DNA of 64,000 nt from Ferruginibacter sp. (GTDB taxonomy: Bacteria > Bacteroidota > Bacteroidia > Chitinophagales > Chitinophagaceae), in NCBI GenBank assembly GCA_025963635.1, contig JAOQAK010000063.1:62001-126000 (forward strand). The letters run 5' to 3'. The notes below the pieces were generated by a model. The model had not been told where the DNA came from. It made no database searches and was given only the letters and a program-made list of their open reading frames with translations. Position numbers and translations under genes: made by a program. Positions within the stretch are counted from its first letter, which is position 1; every line of letters begins with the position of its first letter. Positions 8,938 through 17,664 of the stretch are shown here, piece by piece.

Positions 8938-10029
8938 TTATAACCCTAAAAAGCCTTTCTTTTTATAATCAATTTTGATATTAAAAACGTTTTCATTTTC
9001 ATCCCGCAACAACTGCACGGTTTTAAGCTTTATCTTTTTGCCTTTTCCTTTAAACTCCTGGTAAAGCCAGGTAAAGGTTTTAAAATCTTTTTCGCCATTC
9101 ACCTGCACCTTGGTGGCTCCTTCAAAAAACAAATACTGATTGAAGTCGGTGATATCTTTTTGGCCCTCCAGCACGCTTTGCAGGAAACTTGTAAAGGTCT
9201 CGTCAGAAATAAACATCGTTTTCCTTTTCACAGGCTCTACTTTCGGTGGCGCCACTACAGTATTCTCCTGTTTCTCAACCAGTGGTTCAATTTTCTGCTG
9301 TTCGGCATCCGTTTTACGGATATTTCTTTGACCTGGTGGAATCAGGGGAACTATATTTTCCGTCACTCCACTTTTCGGTCTTGGAATATCATCCACATGG
9401 ATCATTTTCCTGAATTTTTTTGAACGGTCATTATTTAACGTTAGTTCGATCGTATAATCGCCGGGCTCAGAAAAAACATATTTTGTTGAATCGCCTTTTC
9501 GGGGCAAATATTTAGGATGCTGCAACACGTTCCATTCGTAGGAATCCGCCTTAACTAAAGCAAAGAATTTCTCTTCTGCACCCACTAACGTGGTAGTGTG
9601 ACCCGAAATTTTTTCTTCCCCGTTATCACTGTCAATTTCAATTTGTGTACGGGGAGCCTTTTTAACGAGGACGGGTTGAAAAGTTTCGCAGCCGGATGCA
9701 TTGGTTATTTTTACATTGTACTTGCGCTCTTCACTAAAGCGGTGTGTTACATATTTGCCTTCCTGCTTTGGTGTATTGTCGTCAAAATCCCAGGTGAGCG
9801 TTTTTTCATCGCCGAGTGCATTAAAGGAAATGATCTCATCCGTAAGGTAGGCGCCATCATTGTGGTGAATAATCGTTTTGATGGTTACCTGCAGTGGGGC
9901 ACAGGTTTCATGATCCATCAATCTATAACTCAGCAAGCCAGTGGAAAGAATGATCATCCCGATCATAAACCACCATACCCTGCTATCCAGCCCCATCATT
10001 TTACGGGTTAAAATACGGTTACTGTTCAT
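8938..10029 (-). CDS. tssP: T6SSiii envelope protein TssP-like, PKD domains
   Basis: Inner-membrane-anchored periplasmic protein of 363 residues. One membrane segment lies at about 18-36, followed by two PKD-like beta-sandwich domains (about 45-125 with LTWDFDDNTP, and about 130-215). A basic/Pro-rich linker leads to a C-terminal domain of about 95 residues (MFISDETFTSFLQ to KIDYKKKGFLGL). This architecture and its place between tssO and tssE fit TssP, one of the T6SSiii-specific TssN/O/P/Q/R envelope proteins. A paralog with the same layout is encoded at 32198-33214, so which of the two is the functional TssP is not settled. Confidence 0.75.
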   Translation of the reverse strand: MNSNRILTRKMMGLDSRVWWFMIGMIILSTGLLSYRLMDHETCAPLQVTIKTIIHHNDGAYLTDEIISFNALGDEKTLTWDFDDNTPKQEGKYVTHRFSEERKYNVKITNASGCETFQPVLVKKAPRTQIEIDSDNGEEKISGHTTTLVGAEEKFFALVKADSYEWNVLQHPKYLPRKGDSTKYVFSEPGDYTIELTLNNDRSKKFRKMIHVDDIPRPKSGVTENIVPLIPPGQRNIRKTDAEQQKIEPLVEKQENTVVAPPKVEPVKRKTMFISDETFTSFLQSVLEGQKDITDFNQYLFFEGATKVQVNGEKDFKTFTWLYQEFKGKGKKIKLKTVQLLRDENENVFNIKIDYKKKGFLGL

Positions 10030-10056
10030 GATGTTGTATTTGAAAAATGTTGAAAA

Positions 10057-10581
10057 TTAATGCTGGGAAAGCAATTGATTTATCTGCAGCGAATAAGCAT
10101 CTTTATCTTTTTTACATTGCTCCAGTTGTGCCGTAAGATCGTCGTTTCTTTTTTGTAGCTGGTTGATATCGGTGCTGCTTGCGGTGAGTCCCCGCAAGGT
10201 TTTCCGGGCGGTTTGCAGATCGGCAAGATTGAGCACCACATTGCGGTAAAGATCTTTATTATACATAGAATCAGCATTTACCGCGAGGTTCAGTTTGGAG
10301 ATGCTTTCAGTGATCTGGCCATCCAGTATTTCGGGCTTGGTTGCCTTCGTGTTGATAGAATCCAGCATATTGATGATCTCGTTCATCTGACCCATAAATT
10401 TCTGTGAAAACTCGCGCTCCTTATCAGCACTTTCTGTTTGCGCCCTCAACTGGCTGTTTTGTTTCAACGGCACCTGTACACTCGAAAATGCAAGTAGTAT
10501 CACAATGGCTGCGCTCACGCAAAACAAAAGCAAAAAATTAATGAATGCTTTTTTTCTTTCGGGGGTATTGTTGGGTTGCAT
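10057..10581 (-). CDS. tssO: T6SSiii transmembrane protein TssO
   Basis: A 174-residue protein beginning MQPNNTPERKKAFINFLLLF. It has a short basic cytoplasmic N terminus and one membrane helix at about residues 13-32, then a largely helical, coiled-coil-prone periplasmic part ending in LQKRNDDLTAQLEQCKKDK. Length, topology and the PERKKAFxxFLLLF start match the T6SSiii protein TssO, part of the envelope complex that replaces TssJLM. The ORF is open to 10617, but the ATG at 10581 gives the family-typical start. tssP follows after 27 bases. Upstream, toward tssK, lies a repeat-bounded insertion-like stretch. Confidence 0.82.
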   Translation of the reverse strand: MQPNNTPERKKAFINFLLLFCVSAAIVILLAFSSVQVPLKQNSQLRAQTESADKEREFSQKFMGQMNEIINMLDSINTKATKPEILDGQITESISKLNLAVNADSMYNKDLYRNVVLNLADLQTARKTLRGLTASSTDINQLQKRNDDLTAQLEQCKKDKDAYSLQINQLLSQH

Positions 10582-10605
10582 AAAAAAGTTTATTGATATG
10601 TTCGG

Positions 10606-10810
10606 GTGAATGGTCAATGGTGAATGGTGAAAGACTCGAACAATTCACCATTTTAGATTCACTCATTTAAATTCAATTTTTTAAAGTTTTGTTTACAAAC
10701 ATTTGTATTTCAATGAAGCATCGTTGTGTCACTCTCTTGTACTTTTACAGCCATGGGGAGCAAGAGGCCATTCACCACAGACCGTTCACCATTCACCATT
10801 GACCATTGAC
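10606..10810. repeat. Inverted-repeat-bounded element between tssK and tssO (copy A)
   Basis: The outer ends, 10606-10631 and 10785-10810, are inverted repeats of 26 bases with one mismatch; each is itself made of 7-bp units such as GGTGAAT/GGTCAAT. Inside, at about 10692-10767, lies copy A of an interspersed element (core ATCGTTGTGTCACTC, then CTTGTAC and GGAGCAA) that recurs near 24.25 kb and 48.2-48.3 kb. No ORF is seen within. It sits inside the tss operon. Confidence 0.7.
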
Positions 10811-10826
10811 GATTGACGATTGTCCC

Positions 10827-11993
10827 CTATCCAAAAAACCTCCGCTTGGCCTTCACCTGGCTTTCCGTTTGCGCCGCTGATTCTTCTTTAACAAAAATGC
10901 CGCTCTCCTTTCTTTTACCTATGAATTCAAGTTTACTGAGCGTTTCAAAAAGACGGGTGGTAACTTTTACAAACAATGCTATTTTCTGGATCGATCTATT
11001 AATATCATTGTTGCTATAGCTGGTATTAGCAAGATTGCCCAGCATGCTTTCCAACTCTCCCTGTTTTAATTCGCACCATTCGGTGAGATAATTCATTAGC
11101 TCATCTTTACCAGAGCCAATTCTCAGATCAATGGTATTTTTCATTACCCTTGCCAGGGTGGAAATATTGGCAAACATCACTGCAGGTGGTTCATATAACA
11201 AAGTCCATCTCATTGAAGTGATTGCCTGGCCGAGGTATAACATCACCCGGTCGCATAAAAAAAGTACGAGTTCAGAGATATCATTTTGCTGACTTTTTTT
11301 ATAAATCTTTTGAACAATCTGTGATGAAAACAATTCGAGATCGGCCAAAAATTTATCCAGTTCTCCGTGAAGCGAAATAAGATCAGGATGTGCATTCACC
11401 GAAAAACAAGGCGGGATATAATCATGATCGATTTTGATATCCTTTCCATTTACATACACTTTGCCGATTGCCAATGCATAGGGGTGATGTGCAAATTCCT
11501 TGTAATTGCTTTCACTCACCAACTGCAATGTATAGGTCGGCAATACAATAGGAAATCTTGGTGGATTTTCAGAAAGATCCGGGCTTCCGGCAGGCTGCTT
11601 TTCAAAAGGATGAACCATTAAAAAAATCCAGGAAGTAGTTTCTGAACTGGAACTTGAAAAAGGAAAAATGCTGGTAAGTATATTGCCTGTTTCCGCCTGC
11701 GCTACTGTGCTCACCGAGGGCAAGGAAAGTCTAACGCCACCGGAAGTGATCGCATGGCAGGACAGCACTGATACCCGCAATGATTCCTGGTTATCCAGCG
11801 ATATTTTTACATTGAACGTATTTTCTCCGGCAACTGAAGGGGGAATTATGCCGTATCTTATGGGAGACAAATTAAGTGCAGCCATTTCCTGTAATGCCGC
11901 CGTAGAAGCATTGTCCTGCTCTATGAAATGCTGCTTACTGATCTTCATTCCATCAATCCAGTTAACAGGAAAATGTTTTCTAGTATCTCTCAT
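10827..11993 (-). CDS. tssK: T6SS baseplate subunit TssK
   Basis: A 388-residue baseplate protein that links the baseplate to the envelope complex. The N terminus (FPVNWIDGMKISKQHFIEQDN) matches the conserved TssK start, in which a Trp-x-x-Gly-Met-x-Leu/Ile-x-x-x-His-Phe pattern is diagnostic. It is followed by the beta-rich shoulder domain and a helical C-terminal part. It lies 12 bases after tssN and shares direction with the other baseplate genes. The C terminus (KAKRRFFG) is basic. Confidence 0.88.
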   Translation of the reverse strand: MRDTRKHFPVNWIDGMKISKQHFIEQDNASTAALQEMAALNLSPIRYGIIPPSVAGENTFNVKISLDNQESLRVSVLSCHAITSGGVRLSLPSVSTVAQAETGNILTSIFPFSSSSSETTSWIFLMVHPFEKQPAGSPDLSENPPRFPIVLPTYTLQLVSESNYKEFAHHPYALAIGKVYVNGKDIKIDHDYIPPCFSVNAHPDLISLHGELDKFLADLELFSSQIVQKIYKKSQQNDISELVLFLCDRVMLYLGQAITSMRWTLLYEPPAVMFANISTLARVMKNTIDLRIGSGKDELMNYLTEWCELKQGELESMLGNLANTSYSNNDINRSIQKIALFVKVTTRLFETLSKLEFIGKRKESGIFVKEESAAQTESQVKAKRRFFG

Positions 11994-12005
11994 GTCGGTT
12001 GAAGG

Positions 12006-12866
12006 TTAGGTATTAATACGTTCACAAATAATAATGCTGTTTTCCCTGATTTTGTTTTCACGAACGGTTAATTCCGCATCAAGGATATGCTGCGGCTGGT
12101 ACCACTTTCTTTTTGTTCTGAACCACCATTGGTGCGGCACCCGCTGTTGATCGGTGTAGTCGATCGTTGTTTCGCTGTGAAATTCGTTATAGTCATTTAT
12201 AAAATGATAATACAGGTGACCCAGTTTCATATTTTCGGGGGCTTTAGCCCTGAAATGTGTTTTTACATCAGCATCCCTTTTTTTTGCAATCTCAAAGGCT
12301 ATCACCAATAGACGCTCACCCGCTTGTTCATCCGGGAGGTCGATTGGATTATTAACCGGGTACACCCAGGAATTAAAAACAGGCTCCGGAATAGCATAGG
12401 CCGCTTCAAAAGTATTCTGAACCGCAATGGGAATAAAAAAAGCCAGGATGCTCATCAGCATGGGATAAAAAAGAAAGGATTTGTTTTCCAGGAAATATTC
12501 CAGCGAAGAAAAAATAACGATCGTAAAGAATACCATGGCAACACAAAAAAGCAATTCCCCGATGATTACTTTTGAACGGTTGTATTTTTTAGAAAGAAAA
12601 TATTTTTTATGAAAAAAGCTGACATGAATTATTCCGAAAATTAAAAATATACCGGCCAGTATCCAGAACACGGTATACAGGTTTTTTCCTACGAAAGTGG
12701 CTAAGAAGGCAGCCCCGGATGCAACCACGGCAGAAAAGCTTCCCGATAAAATTGGCCTTTTGCCACCTCCTGAAAATCCTTCGGCAAAATTTTTCACAGA
12801 CGCTACCATCGCTATCGAACCGGCAAGAAAACATCCAATGTATATCAAAAAGAAATTCAGCGCCAT
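12006..12866 (-). CDS. tssN: T6SSiii inner-membrane protein TssN
   Basis: A 286-residue polytopic protein. About five hydrophobic helices lie in the first 150 residues (about 4-24, 42-60, 64-86, 99-121, 131-150), and a soluble cytoplasmic C-terminal domain of about 130 residues includes HQWWFRTKRKWYQPQHILD. This topology and the position between tssG and tssK fit TssN, the T6SSiii-specific inner-membrane protein thought to anchor the baseplate where TssL/TssM are missing. No Walker motif or peptidoglycan-binding motif is visible. Confidence 0.82.
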   Translation of the reverse strand: MALNFFLIYIGCFLAGSIAMVASVKNFAEGFSGGGKRPILSGSFSAVVASGAAFLATFVGKNLYTVFWILAGIFLIFGIIHVSFFHKKYFLSKKYNRSKVIIGELLFCVAMVFFTIVIFSSLEYFLENKSFLFYPMLMSILAFFIPIAVQNTFEAAYAIPEPVFNSWVYPVNNPIDLPDEQAGERLLVIAFEIAKKRDADVKTHFRAKAPENMKLGHLYYHFINDYNEFHSETTIDYTDQQRVPHQWWFRTKRKWYQPQHILDAELTVRENKIRENSIIICERINT

Positions 12867-12889
12867 AATGTATCAGCTTAAACAAATTT

Positions 12890-13798
12890 TCAGAGAACCA
12901 TACTAAAACCCAGCACATCCGCTGTTTCTTCATCTGCATTTTCAATGCAAGCGAATTCAAATATAATATCAATTGTCAACGGAATCATTATTTTCTCAAA
13001 ATGGTTCAGTAACCTTCCATAAGCGTTGGCCGGGGTAAATAATGCGATTTCATCTTTGGAAAGATCTCCGATTGAAAATTTCCAGCAGGCCACCGGCTCA
13101 TCAAATTGATTGCCTGTTACAGTGCCGATTCCCAGCTCACTCACACCGAGTTTAAAAGCAGTATTGCCGGCAACTTGCCGAAAGGCAGTGAACGATTCAA
13201 AAAGCACCGGCTTTTCTAATACGAGTTCGAGCGCTTTAGCGGTAAGCTGTGCATCGCCCTTTATGAAATTTGCCCAGGGCAATATCTGCACCAGCTTCCT
13301 TACACAATGAGCGGGCAATCCGTCTGGTATATTCCAAAACTGCTGCAGCTCATTTTTTACATTCCCGTTCAGCATGCCAAATGAAAAATCAACCTCTTCT
13401 TTCTCCACCATTGTGGCATATCTGAAAAATTCCTGCTCAAGCGGTTGAAAAAACTTCCTTGCATGCTTTTCCTCTTCCTTGAACCGCCGGTGTTCCTCCG
13501 ACATTTCCTTTACATTGGAGGTTTTGCTGTTTCCTCTGGTTTGATGAAAAATGCCGTCCGGCAACCGGTCATAAATACTATCGCGGTTTAATAACAACTC
13601 AAGTTCTGCCTGGTAATTGTTTTCATTAAGGTTTGTAGTGACTGTTTCGATTTCATTGCGGAAACTTTTTCTAAAAGCACTGCCAAACTTTATTTTTAAC
13701 GCTTCATACGCAATACCGTTTCTTGTAAGCTCAGCGCAAAACGTTTCAGCCCGAAGGTAGTGATGCACAGTAGAACGATATTCCTTTTGGTGGCTCAT
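12890..13798 (-). CDS. tssG: T6SS baseplate subunit TssG
   Basis: A 302-residue baseplate wedge protein, first gene of the minus-strand tss operon. Recognition rests on the pattern RAETFCAELTRNG at the start, the stretch LLNRDSIYDRLPDGIFHQ, and a C-terminal segment LGVSELGIGTVTGNQF resembling the TssG/VasB tail, in a version typical of T6SSiii. The next gene, tssN, begins 23 bases after its stop. It is transcribed divergently from hcp across a 404-base gap. Confidence 0.82.
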   Translation of the reverse strand: MSHQKEYRSTVHHYLRAETFCAELTRNGIAYEALKIKFGSAFRKSFRNEIETVTTNLNENNYQAELELLLNRDSIYDRLPDGIFHQTRGNSKTSNVKEMSEEHRRFKEEEKHARKFFQPLEQEFFRYATMVEKEEVDFSFGMLNGNVKNELQQFWNIPDGLPAHCVRKLVQILPWANFIKGDAQLTAKALELVLEKPVLFESFTAFRQVAGNTAFKLGVSELGIGTVTGNQFDEPVACWKFSIGDLSKDEIALFTPANAYGRLLNHFEKIMIPLTIDIIFEFACIENADEETADVLGFSMVL

Positions 13799-14202
13799 TA
13801 GTTTTTACAATACTTTGTTGATCAGGGAAGCGATTGATTTAAGCGTTTCAGTTAGTTGGTCTCCCGGGCTTGAGTAAGGCAATATAATTATAAATCAGAT
13901 AAAAAATAAATTGTTTTCCAAATTATCCGGCAAGATTGTTTCCCTAAGCTTCCGGTTGCACGACTCATGTTTTAGTCGTTTAATCGATCGGAAACGGTAA
14001 CAGGTGATGGATGTTTTACCAATTAAAAATTTAATTCTGAATTTAATTTTGTAAACTTGTTGGATCAATTCTCCGGATCGTTGCTTATGAACTGCCCGCC
14101 ATTTTACATGTTCAACTTATCAAACTAACTGTAGCGTAATACCATTTGATTGCGCTACCGATGTCTCTTCATATTCATTTTAAAACAATAAAAATTTATT
14201 TT
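13799..14202. promoter_or_regulatory. Divergent regulatory region between tssG and hcp
   Basis: A 404-base AT-rich gap separating the two halves of the T6SS locus, presumably holding both promoters. On the plus strand TAATTTTG at 14044-14051 matches the TAnnTTTG -7 consensus, 152 bases before the hcp ATG. A small perfect hairpin, ACGACT/AGTCGT with an 8-base loop, lies at 13960-13979. No ORF of note and no exact minus-strand -7 element were found. Confidence 0.5.
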
Positions 14203-14589
14203 ATGAGTTTCAAAGCTAAATTAAAGGTCGCCGGGAAAGAATTGAATGTATTGGATGCAAACTACAGCCTGCACCAGGAAGTAGATCCCACAGGACGCCC
14301 ATCTTCTATTACCCGGGGTGGCAAAATCACTTTAACTGTAGAAAGCAACCAGGAAACAGACCTCTTTGAATGGATGTGCAATAATTTTGAAAGAAAGGAT
14401 GGCAGCATTGTATTTTTTAAGCGTGATTCGGATGCCACTCTAAAAGAACTAAAATTTAAAGAAGGCTACCTGATCGGTTTTGAAGAAAGCTTTCATTCTG
14501 CCAACTCAAATCCAATGACCACTACTTTTACAATTTCCGCAAAGGAAATGACAATGGGTAATGGTACGCATAAAAACGAATGGGTATAG
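14203..14589 (+). CDS. hcp: T6SS tube protein Hcp (TssD), copy 1
   Basis: A 128-residue tube protein that stacks as hexameric rings inside the sheath and is ejected with the spike. The T6SSiii Hcp form is clear: MSFKAKLKVAGKELNVLDA, DPTGRPSSITRGGKITLTVES, then ATLKELKFKEGYLIGFEESF and a C-terminal TTTFTISAKEMTMGN. The ORF opens at 14146, but the ATG at 14203 starts the family sequence. It heads the spike module just before vgrG. A second hcp at 24384-24845 keeps the pattern but differs widely, so the two may serve different cargo or assembly roles. Confidence 0.93.
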   Translation: MSFKAKLKVAGKELNVLDANYSLHQEVDPTGRPSSITRGGKITLTVESNQETDLFEWMCNNFERKDGSIVFFKRDSDATLKELKFKEGYLIGFEESFHSANSNPMTTTFTISAKEMTMGNGTHKNEWV

Positions 14590-14600
14590 TACATCTTTAG

Positions 14601-14686
14601 AAGGTTGAAGGTTAAAGGTTGAAAGTTCGTGGTTGATTCGCCATTCACCATTCACCATTCACCATTCACCATTGACCATTGACGAT
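14601..14686. repeat. 7-bp repeat arrays between hcp and vgrG
   Basis: Two heptamer arrays. The first, about 14601-14627, has units AAGGTTG/AAGGTTA. The second, 14641-14682, has four CCATTCA followed by two CCATTGA. They lie between hcp and vgrG. The first is the reverse complement of the AACCTTN units found just after vgrG. Confidence 0.85.
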
Positions 14687-14718
14687 CAAATTACAATATT
14701 CATTTAAATTTAATTCTG

Positions 14719-16581
14719 ATGGCCTTTCAACTCATTAAAACGCAGATCAAAGTTGAAGGTACAGATGGTGATATCATCTTTTTCAACCTTTCGATTAATC
14801 AATACCTGGCAGATGTAAATTCATTCCGGTTTACCTGGCGGCAGCAGGAAGGAGAAGCCACGCTTACCAATCACGTTTCTTTTTACCAGAAAAATTTATC
14901 AAAGCTGGTAACCATTAAGATCCAGGATGGCTTTACCTTTAAGGGTATTATTTATGCCATCAATTGCAGCAATCAGGATATGCTCGGCGTGTCTTATGAA
15001 ATTATTGGCAAAGGCCTTTTCGTAAAGCTCGACCAGGTTCCCGAGTGCAATTCTTTTTATAAAAAGAAACTCACACAAATATTTAACACGGTAAATAATA
15101 CCAAGGGAACCACGCTAAAGCTTTCGCCGAAAAATAAAGGTGAATTGTTTTATACCGTACAGTACAACCAGACCGGTTTTGAATTTTTAAAAATGATGGC
15201 CGCCCGCCATGGTGAATGGTTGTATTACACAGGTGAAGAATTGGTAATGGACAGTCCGGGTAAAGAAACCGTTTCACTGAAGCAGGAAGAAGATGTATTT
15301 GATGTAGAAATTACCGCGAAAATGGTAAAAGCTCCGCTGAACTATGCCGGTTTTGATCAATTTAAAGGGGAAGTGATCCAGTCTAATAAAAGTGCCGGCG
15401 TAAAATCAAATGGCCTGATCGCCGCCGGCCTCAAAGCAGGGGAAAATGCATTCGGCACAAGTCAAACGATCACTCATGCAATCAACGCTCCCACTTCCGC
15501 ATTGCTGAAAGATTTCAGCGCTTTGCAGGAAAATGCATCACTTGCCTCGGTAGTAGTGGTCTCCGCTCGTAGCGCCAACAGCAAGGTGAAACTCGCCGGT
15601 AAAATCAAACTGGTGGATGAAAAAGGTGGTAGTGCCGGAGAATACATCATTACAGAAATCCACCACCATTGCAGTTCCGACAATCATTACGAAAACCAGT
15701 TCATAGCCATCCCGGCAGAAACTGAAGTACCACCTTATACCAATCCACAACTGATCACATTGTGCAAGCCACAACCGGCGCTGGTGGTGAACAATGAAGA
15801 CAAAGACGGATTGGATAGGATCAAGGTACATTTTCCATGGCAACAGGCTGCAGACACATCTCCATGGATCAGCGTTTTGACACCGCATGCGGGCAAAGGA
15901 AAAGGTATTCGTTTTTTGCCTGAAGTGGATGAAGAAGTAATTGTAGGATTTATTGATAATAACGCTGAACGACCGTATGTGCTGGGAGCAATTCATACTG
16001 ATAAGAATAAATCGGGCAACGACCAGACAGGAAACAATCTTAAAATAATTGGATCAAGAACGGGTAGAAGGATTGAAATTGACGATAAGGAAGGTATTCT
16101 ATTATTGAAGGATTTCGACGGCAAAGGGAAGGGCAATAGTTTAAAACTGTCAAACAGTGATAAAGAGACCATTATAAAAATAAGTTCCGGAAGGGATGAC
16201 AATCATTTTACCTCCTTACAATTGATAGAAGGCATTGGGATAGGTATGAACCTTCACCAGGATGGTGGTAAAATTGTTACGTCTATTTTTTTGAAAGAGG
16301 ACGGCAAAAAGATATTGATTACTACTGAAGGGGATATCGAGATGAAGGCAGACGGCAATATTAGTATGAGCGCCGCTAATATTTCCATCAATGCCAGCCA
16401 GGAACTCAAAATGGAGGGAAAATTGAAAGGCGTGGAAATGAAGGGTCAAAAAATAGCAGTTGAAGCCACCACCGAACTAAAAGCAAAAGGGCTACAAACT
16501 ACTGTCGAAGGAACAGTAACCGCCGAATTAAAAAGCGGCGCAATGACAACAGTTAAAGGCGCATTGGTAGCGATTAATTAA
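14719..16581 (+). CDS. vgrG: T6SS spike protein VgrG (TssI)
   Basis: A 620-residue trimeric spike that caps the Hcp tube and carries PAAR and effectors. The N-terminal half is the gp27-like base. The gp5-type OB-fold follows (DKDGLDRIKVHFPWQ, then TPHAGKGKGIRFLPEVDEEVIVGFIDN near residues 370-420). The C terminus is a repetitive beta-helix with alternating short polar/hydrophobic units (about 530-620, for example NISMSAANISINASQELKM). No extra toxin domain is fused at the end, so effectors must be separate proteins; the following DUF4123, PAAR and candidate effector genes fit this. The gene is bordered on both sides by 7-bp repeat arrays. Confidence 0.95.
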   Translation: MAFQLIKTQIKVEGTDGDIIFFNLSINQYLADVNSFRFTWRQQEGEATLTNHVSFYQKNLSKLVTIKIQDGFTFKGIIYAINCSNQDMLGVSYEIIGKGLFVKLDQVPECNSFYKKKLTQIFNTVNNTKGTTLKLSPKNKGELFYTVQYNQTGFEFLKMMAARHGEWLYYTGEELVMDSPGKETVSLKQEEDVFDVEITAKMVKAPLNYAGFDQFKGEVIQSNKSAGVKSNGLIAAGLKAGENAFGTSQTITHAINAPTSALLKDFSALQENASLASVVVVSARSANSKVKLAGKIKLVDEKGGSAGEYIITEIHHHCSSDNHYENQFIAIPAETEVPPYTNPQLITLCKPQPALVVNNEDKDGLDRIKVHFPWQQAADTSPWISVLTPHAGKGKGIRFLPEVDEEVIVGFIDNNAERPYVLGAIHTDKNKSGNDQTGNNLKIIGSRTGRRIEIDDKEGILLLKDFDGKGKGNSLKLSNSDKETIIKISSGRDDNHFTSLQLIEGIGIGMNLHQDGGKIVTSIFLKEDGKKILITTEGDIEMKADGNISMSAANISINASQELKMEGKLKGVEMKGQKIAVEATTELKAKGLQTTVEGTVTAELKSGAMTTVKGALVAIN

Positions 16582-16703
16582 ATAGGCAATGAGCAATCGG
16601 CAATCGGCAATGGTGAATTGTGAATGGACAACCTTCAACCTTTAACCATTAACCTTGAACCTTCACCTTCAACCTTCAACCTTTAACCTTCAACTTCAAC
16701 AAC
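16582..16703. repeat. 7-bp repeat array between vgrG and the chaperone gene
   Basis: Starts with GCAATCG/GCAATGG-type units, then a run of AACCTTC/AACCTTT/AACCATT/AACCTTG heptamers up to the start of the next gene. It fills nearly the whole gap, leaving little room for a conventional promoter or ribosome-binding site. Confidence 0.85.
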
Positions 16704-16706
16704 AAA

Positions 16707-17291
16707 TTGATCTACCTCATCTACGATACCGCTCTCAATGGTCCTTATACCTTCATGTTGTTGCAACAGGCATACCCGGTATATCAATCCATGTTCAAAG
16801 GAACGAAGGATGAAGCGCTCTCTGATGTAGCTCCTTATCTTTTTGAAATAGATGAACTATTATTTGAGAAAGTTACCGGGCCCCTGGTGTCGCTGAAAGC
16901 TATCCTGGTAATGCAATCCGGCGATTCGATGGAAAAATTATGCCTTCATTTTAAGAACTTTATTTATCAAACTATAAACGGGCGGGAAAATTATCTTCGT
17001 TTTTGGGATGCACGTGTGCTCAATAAAATTTTACCAGAATGGACTCCCGAAAAAACACAGGATTTCTTTGAAGACATTCTGTCTTTCTCGTTTATTAATG
17101 AAGAAGATGATACGGCAGTTCGATTAATAATGCTCCACGGAAAACTACAAAAAATGAAAATTCACCGGAATGAATTATTCGGGAGCCCGATTGCAACCGG
17201 CGAGCCAAATCAGCAATCCGTTAAAGCGGAAGTGGAAGATAAAATGAATGTTCAAAAGCCCAGGCCGACAAGAAGGTTTTTTTACGAATAA
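16707..17291 (+). CDS. DUF4123 effector chaperone/adaptor (Tap/TEC-like)
   Basis: A 194-residue cytoplasmic adaptor of the DUF4123 family, which loads toxins onto VgrG or PAAR before firing. Support: LIYDTALNGPYTFMLLQQ at the start, SDVAPYLFEIDE near residue 45, MEKLCLHFKNFI, and RFWDARVLNKILPEWTP, the conserved Arg-Phe-x-Asp-x-Arg-Val motif of the family. The first codon is TTG; no in-frame ATG exists upstream before a stop at 16656, and the first internal ATG would remove the conserved start of the domain, so TTG is the best choice. It lies directly after vgrG. Confidence 0.82.
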   Translation: MIYLIYDTALNGPYTFMLLQQAYPVYQSMFKGTKDEALSDVAPYLFEIDELLFEKVTGPLVSLKAILVMQSGDSMEKLCLHFKNFIYQTINGRENYLRFWDARVLNKILPEWTPEKTQDFFEDILSFSFINEEDDTAVRLIMLHGKLQKMKIHRNELFGSPIATGEPNQQSVKAEVEDKMNVQKPRPTRRFFYE

Positions 17292-17302
17292 GCAATTTCA
17301 TT

Positions 17303-17560
17303 ATGATCATTTATTTAACGAAAGGCAATATTATAACACCCATAAGGGAATTGAACAATACCCAGGTTCAATACTGGAAGTACGGCCAGGAATGCGCTTA
17401 TATTGGAGGGGGATTGATGCCGGGTACGCAACTGATCGTTGAAGAAGTAAATAAGACACCAGGCATGATGTGGATAAGAGCAGCAATCCCCCATTCAGAT
17501 CCAACGAAATATCTCAAAATTTCAGGAGAAGAATATGCACTTAACTTCAAATTGATTTAA
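17303..17560 (+). CDS. Small protein of unknown function in the T6SS spike module
   Basis: An 85-residue protein without signal peptide, membrane helix or known motif. It begins MIIYLTKGNIITPIRELNN and is probably a small beta-rich fold, with a GGGLMPGTQLIVEEV turn-rich middle. It starts 11 bases after the chaperone stop and precedes the PAAR gene, so it belongs to the spike/effector module. An immunity or small adaptor role is possible from position only; nothing in the sequence decides. Confidence 0.6.
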   Translation: MIIYLTKGNIITPIRELNNTQVQYWKYGQECAYIGGGLMPGTQLIVEEVNKTPGMMWIRAAIPHSDPTKYLKISGEEYALNFKLI

Positions 17561-17664
17561 AAATTGTCAAGTACTAATGATCATTTGGATAGATGTTGTG
17601 GGCGCCGTTATAATTTCGAAATCCCTTTTAATAATTGACATCTAACCACTAAACAACTTTTAGC

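Noticed and set aside
14641..14686. Short direct repeats as a possible CRISPR array or replication iterons
   Set aside because: Units are only 7 bases without spacers and recur in many gaps in both directions.
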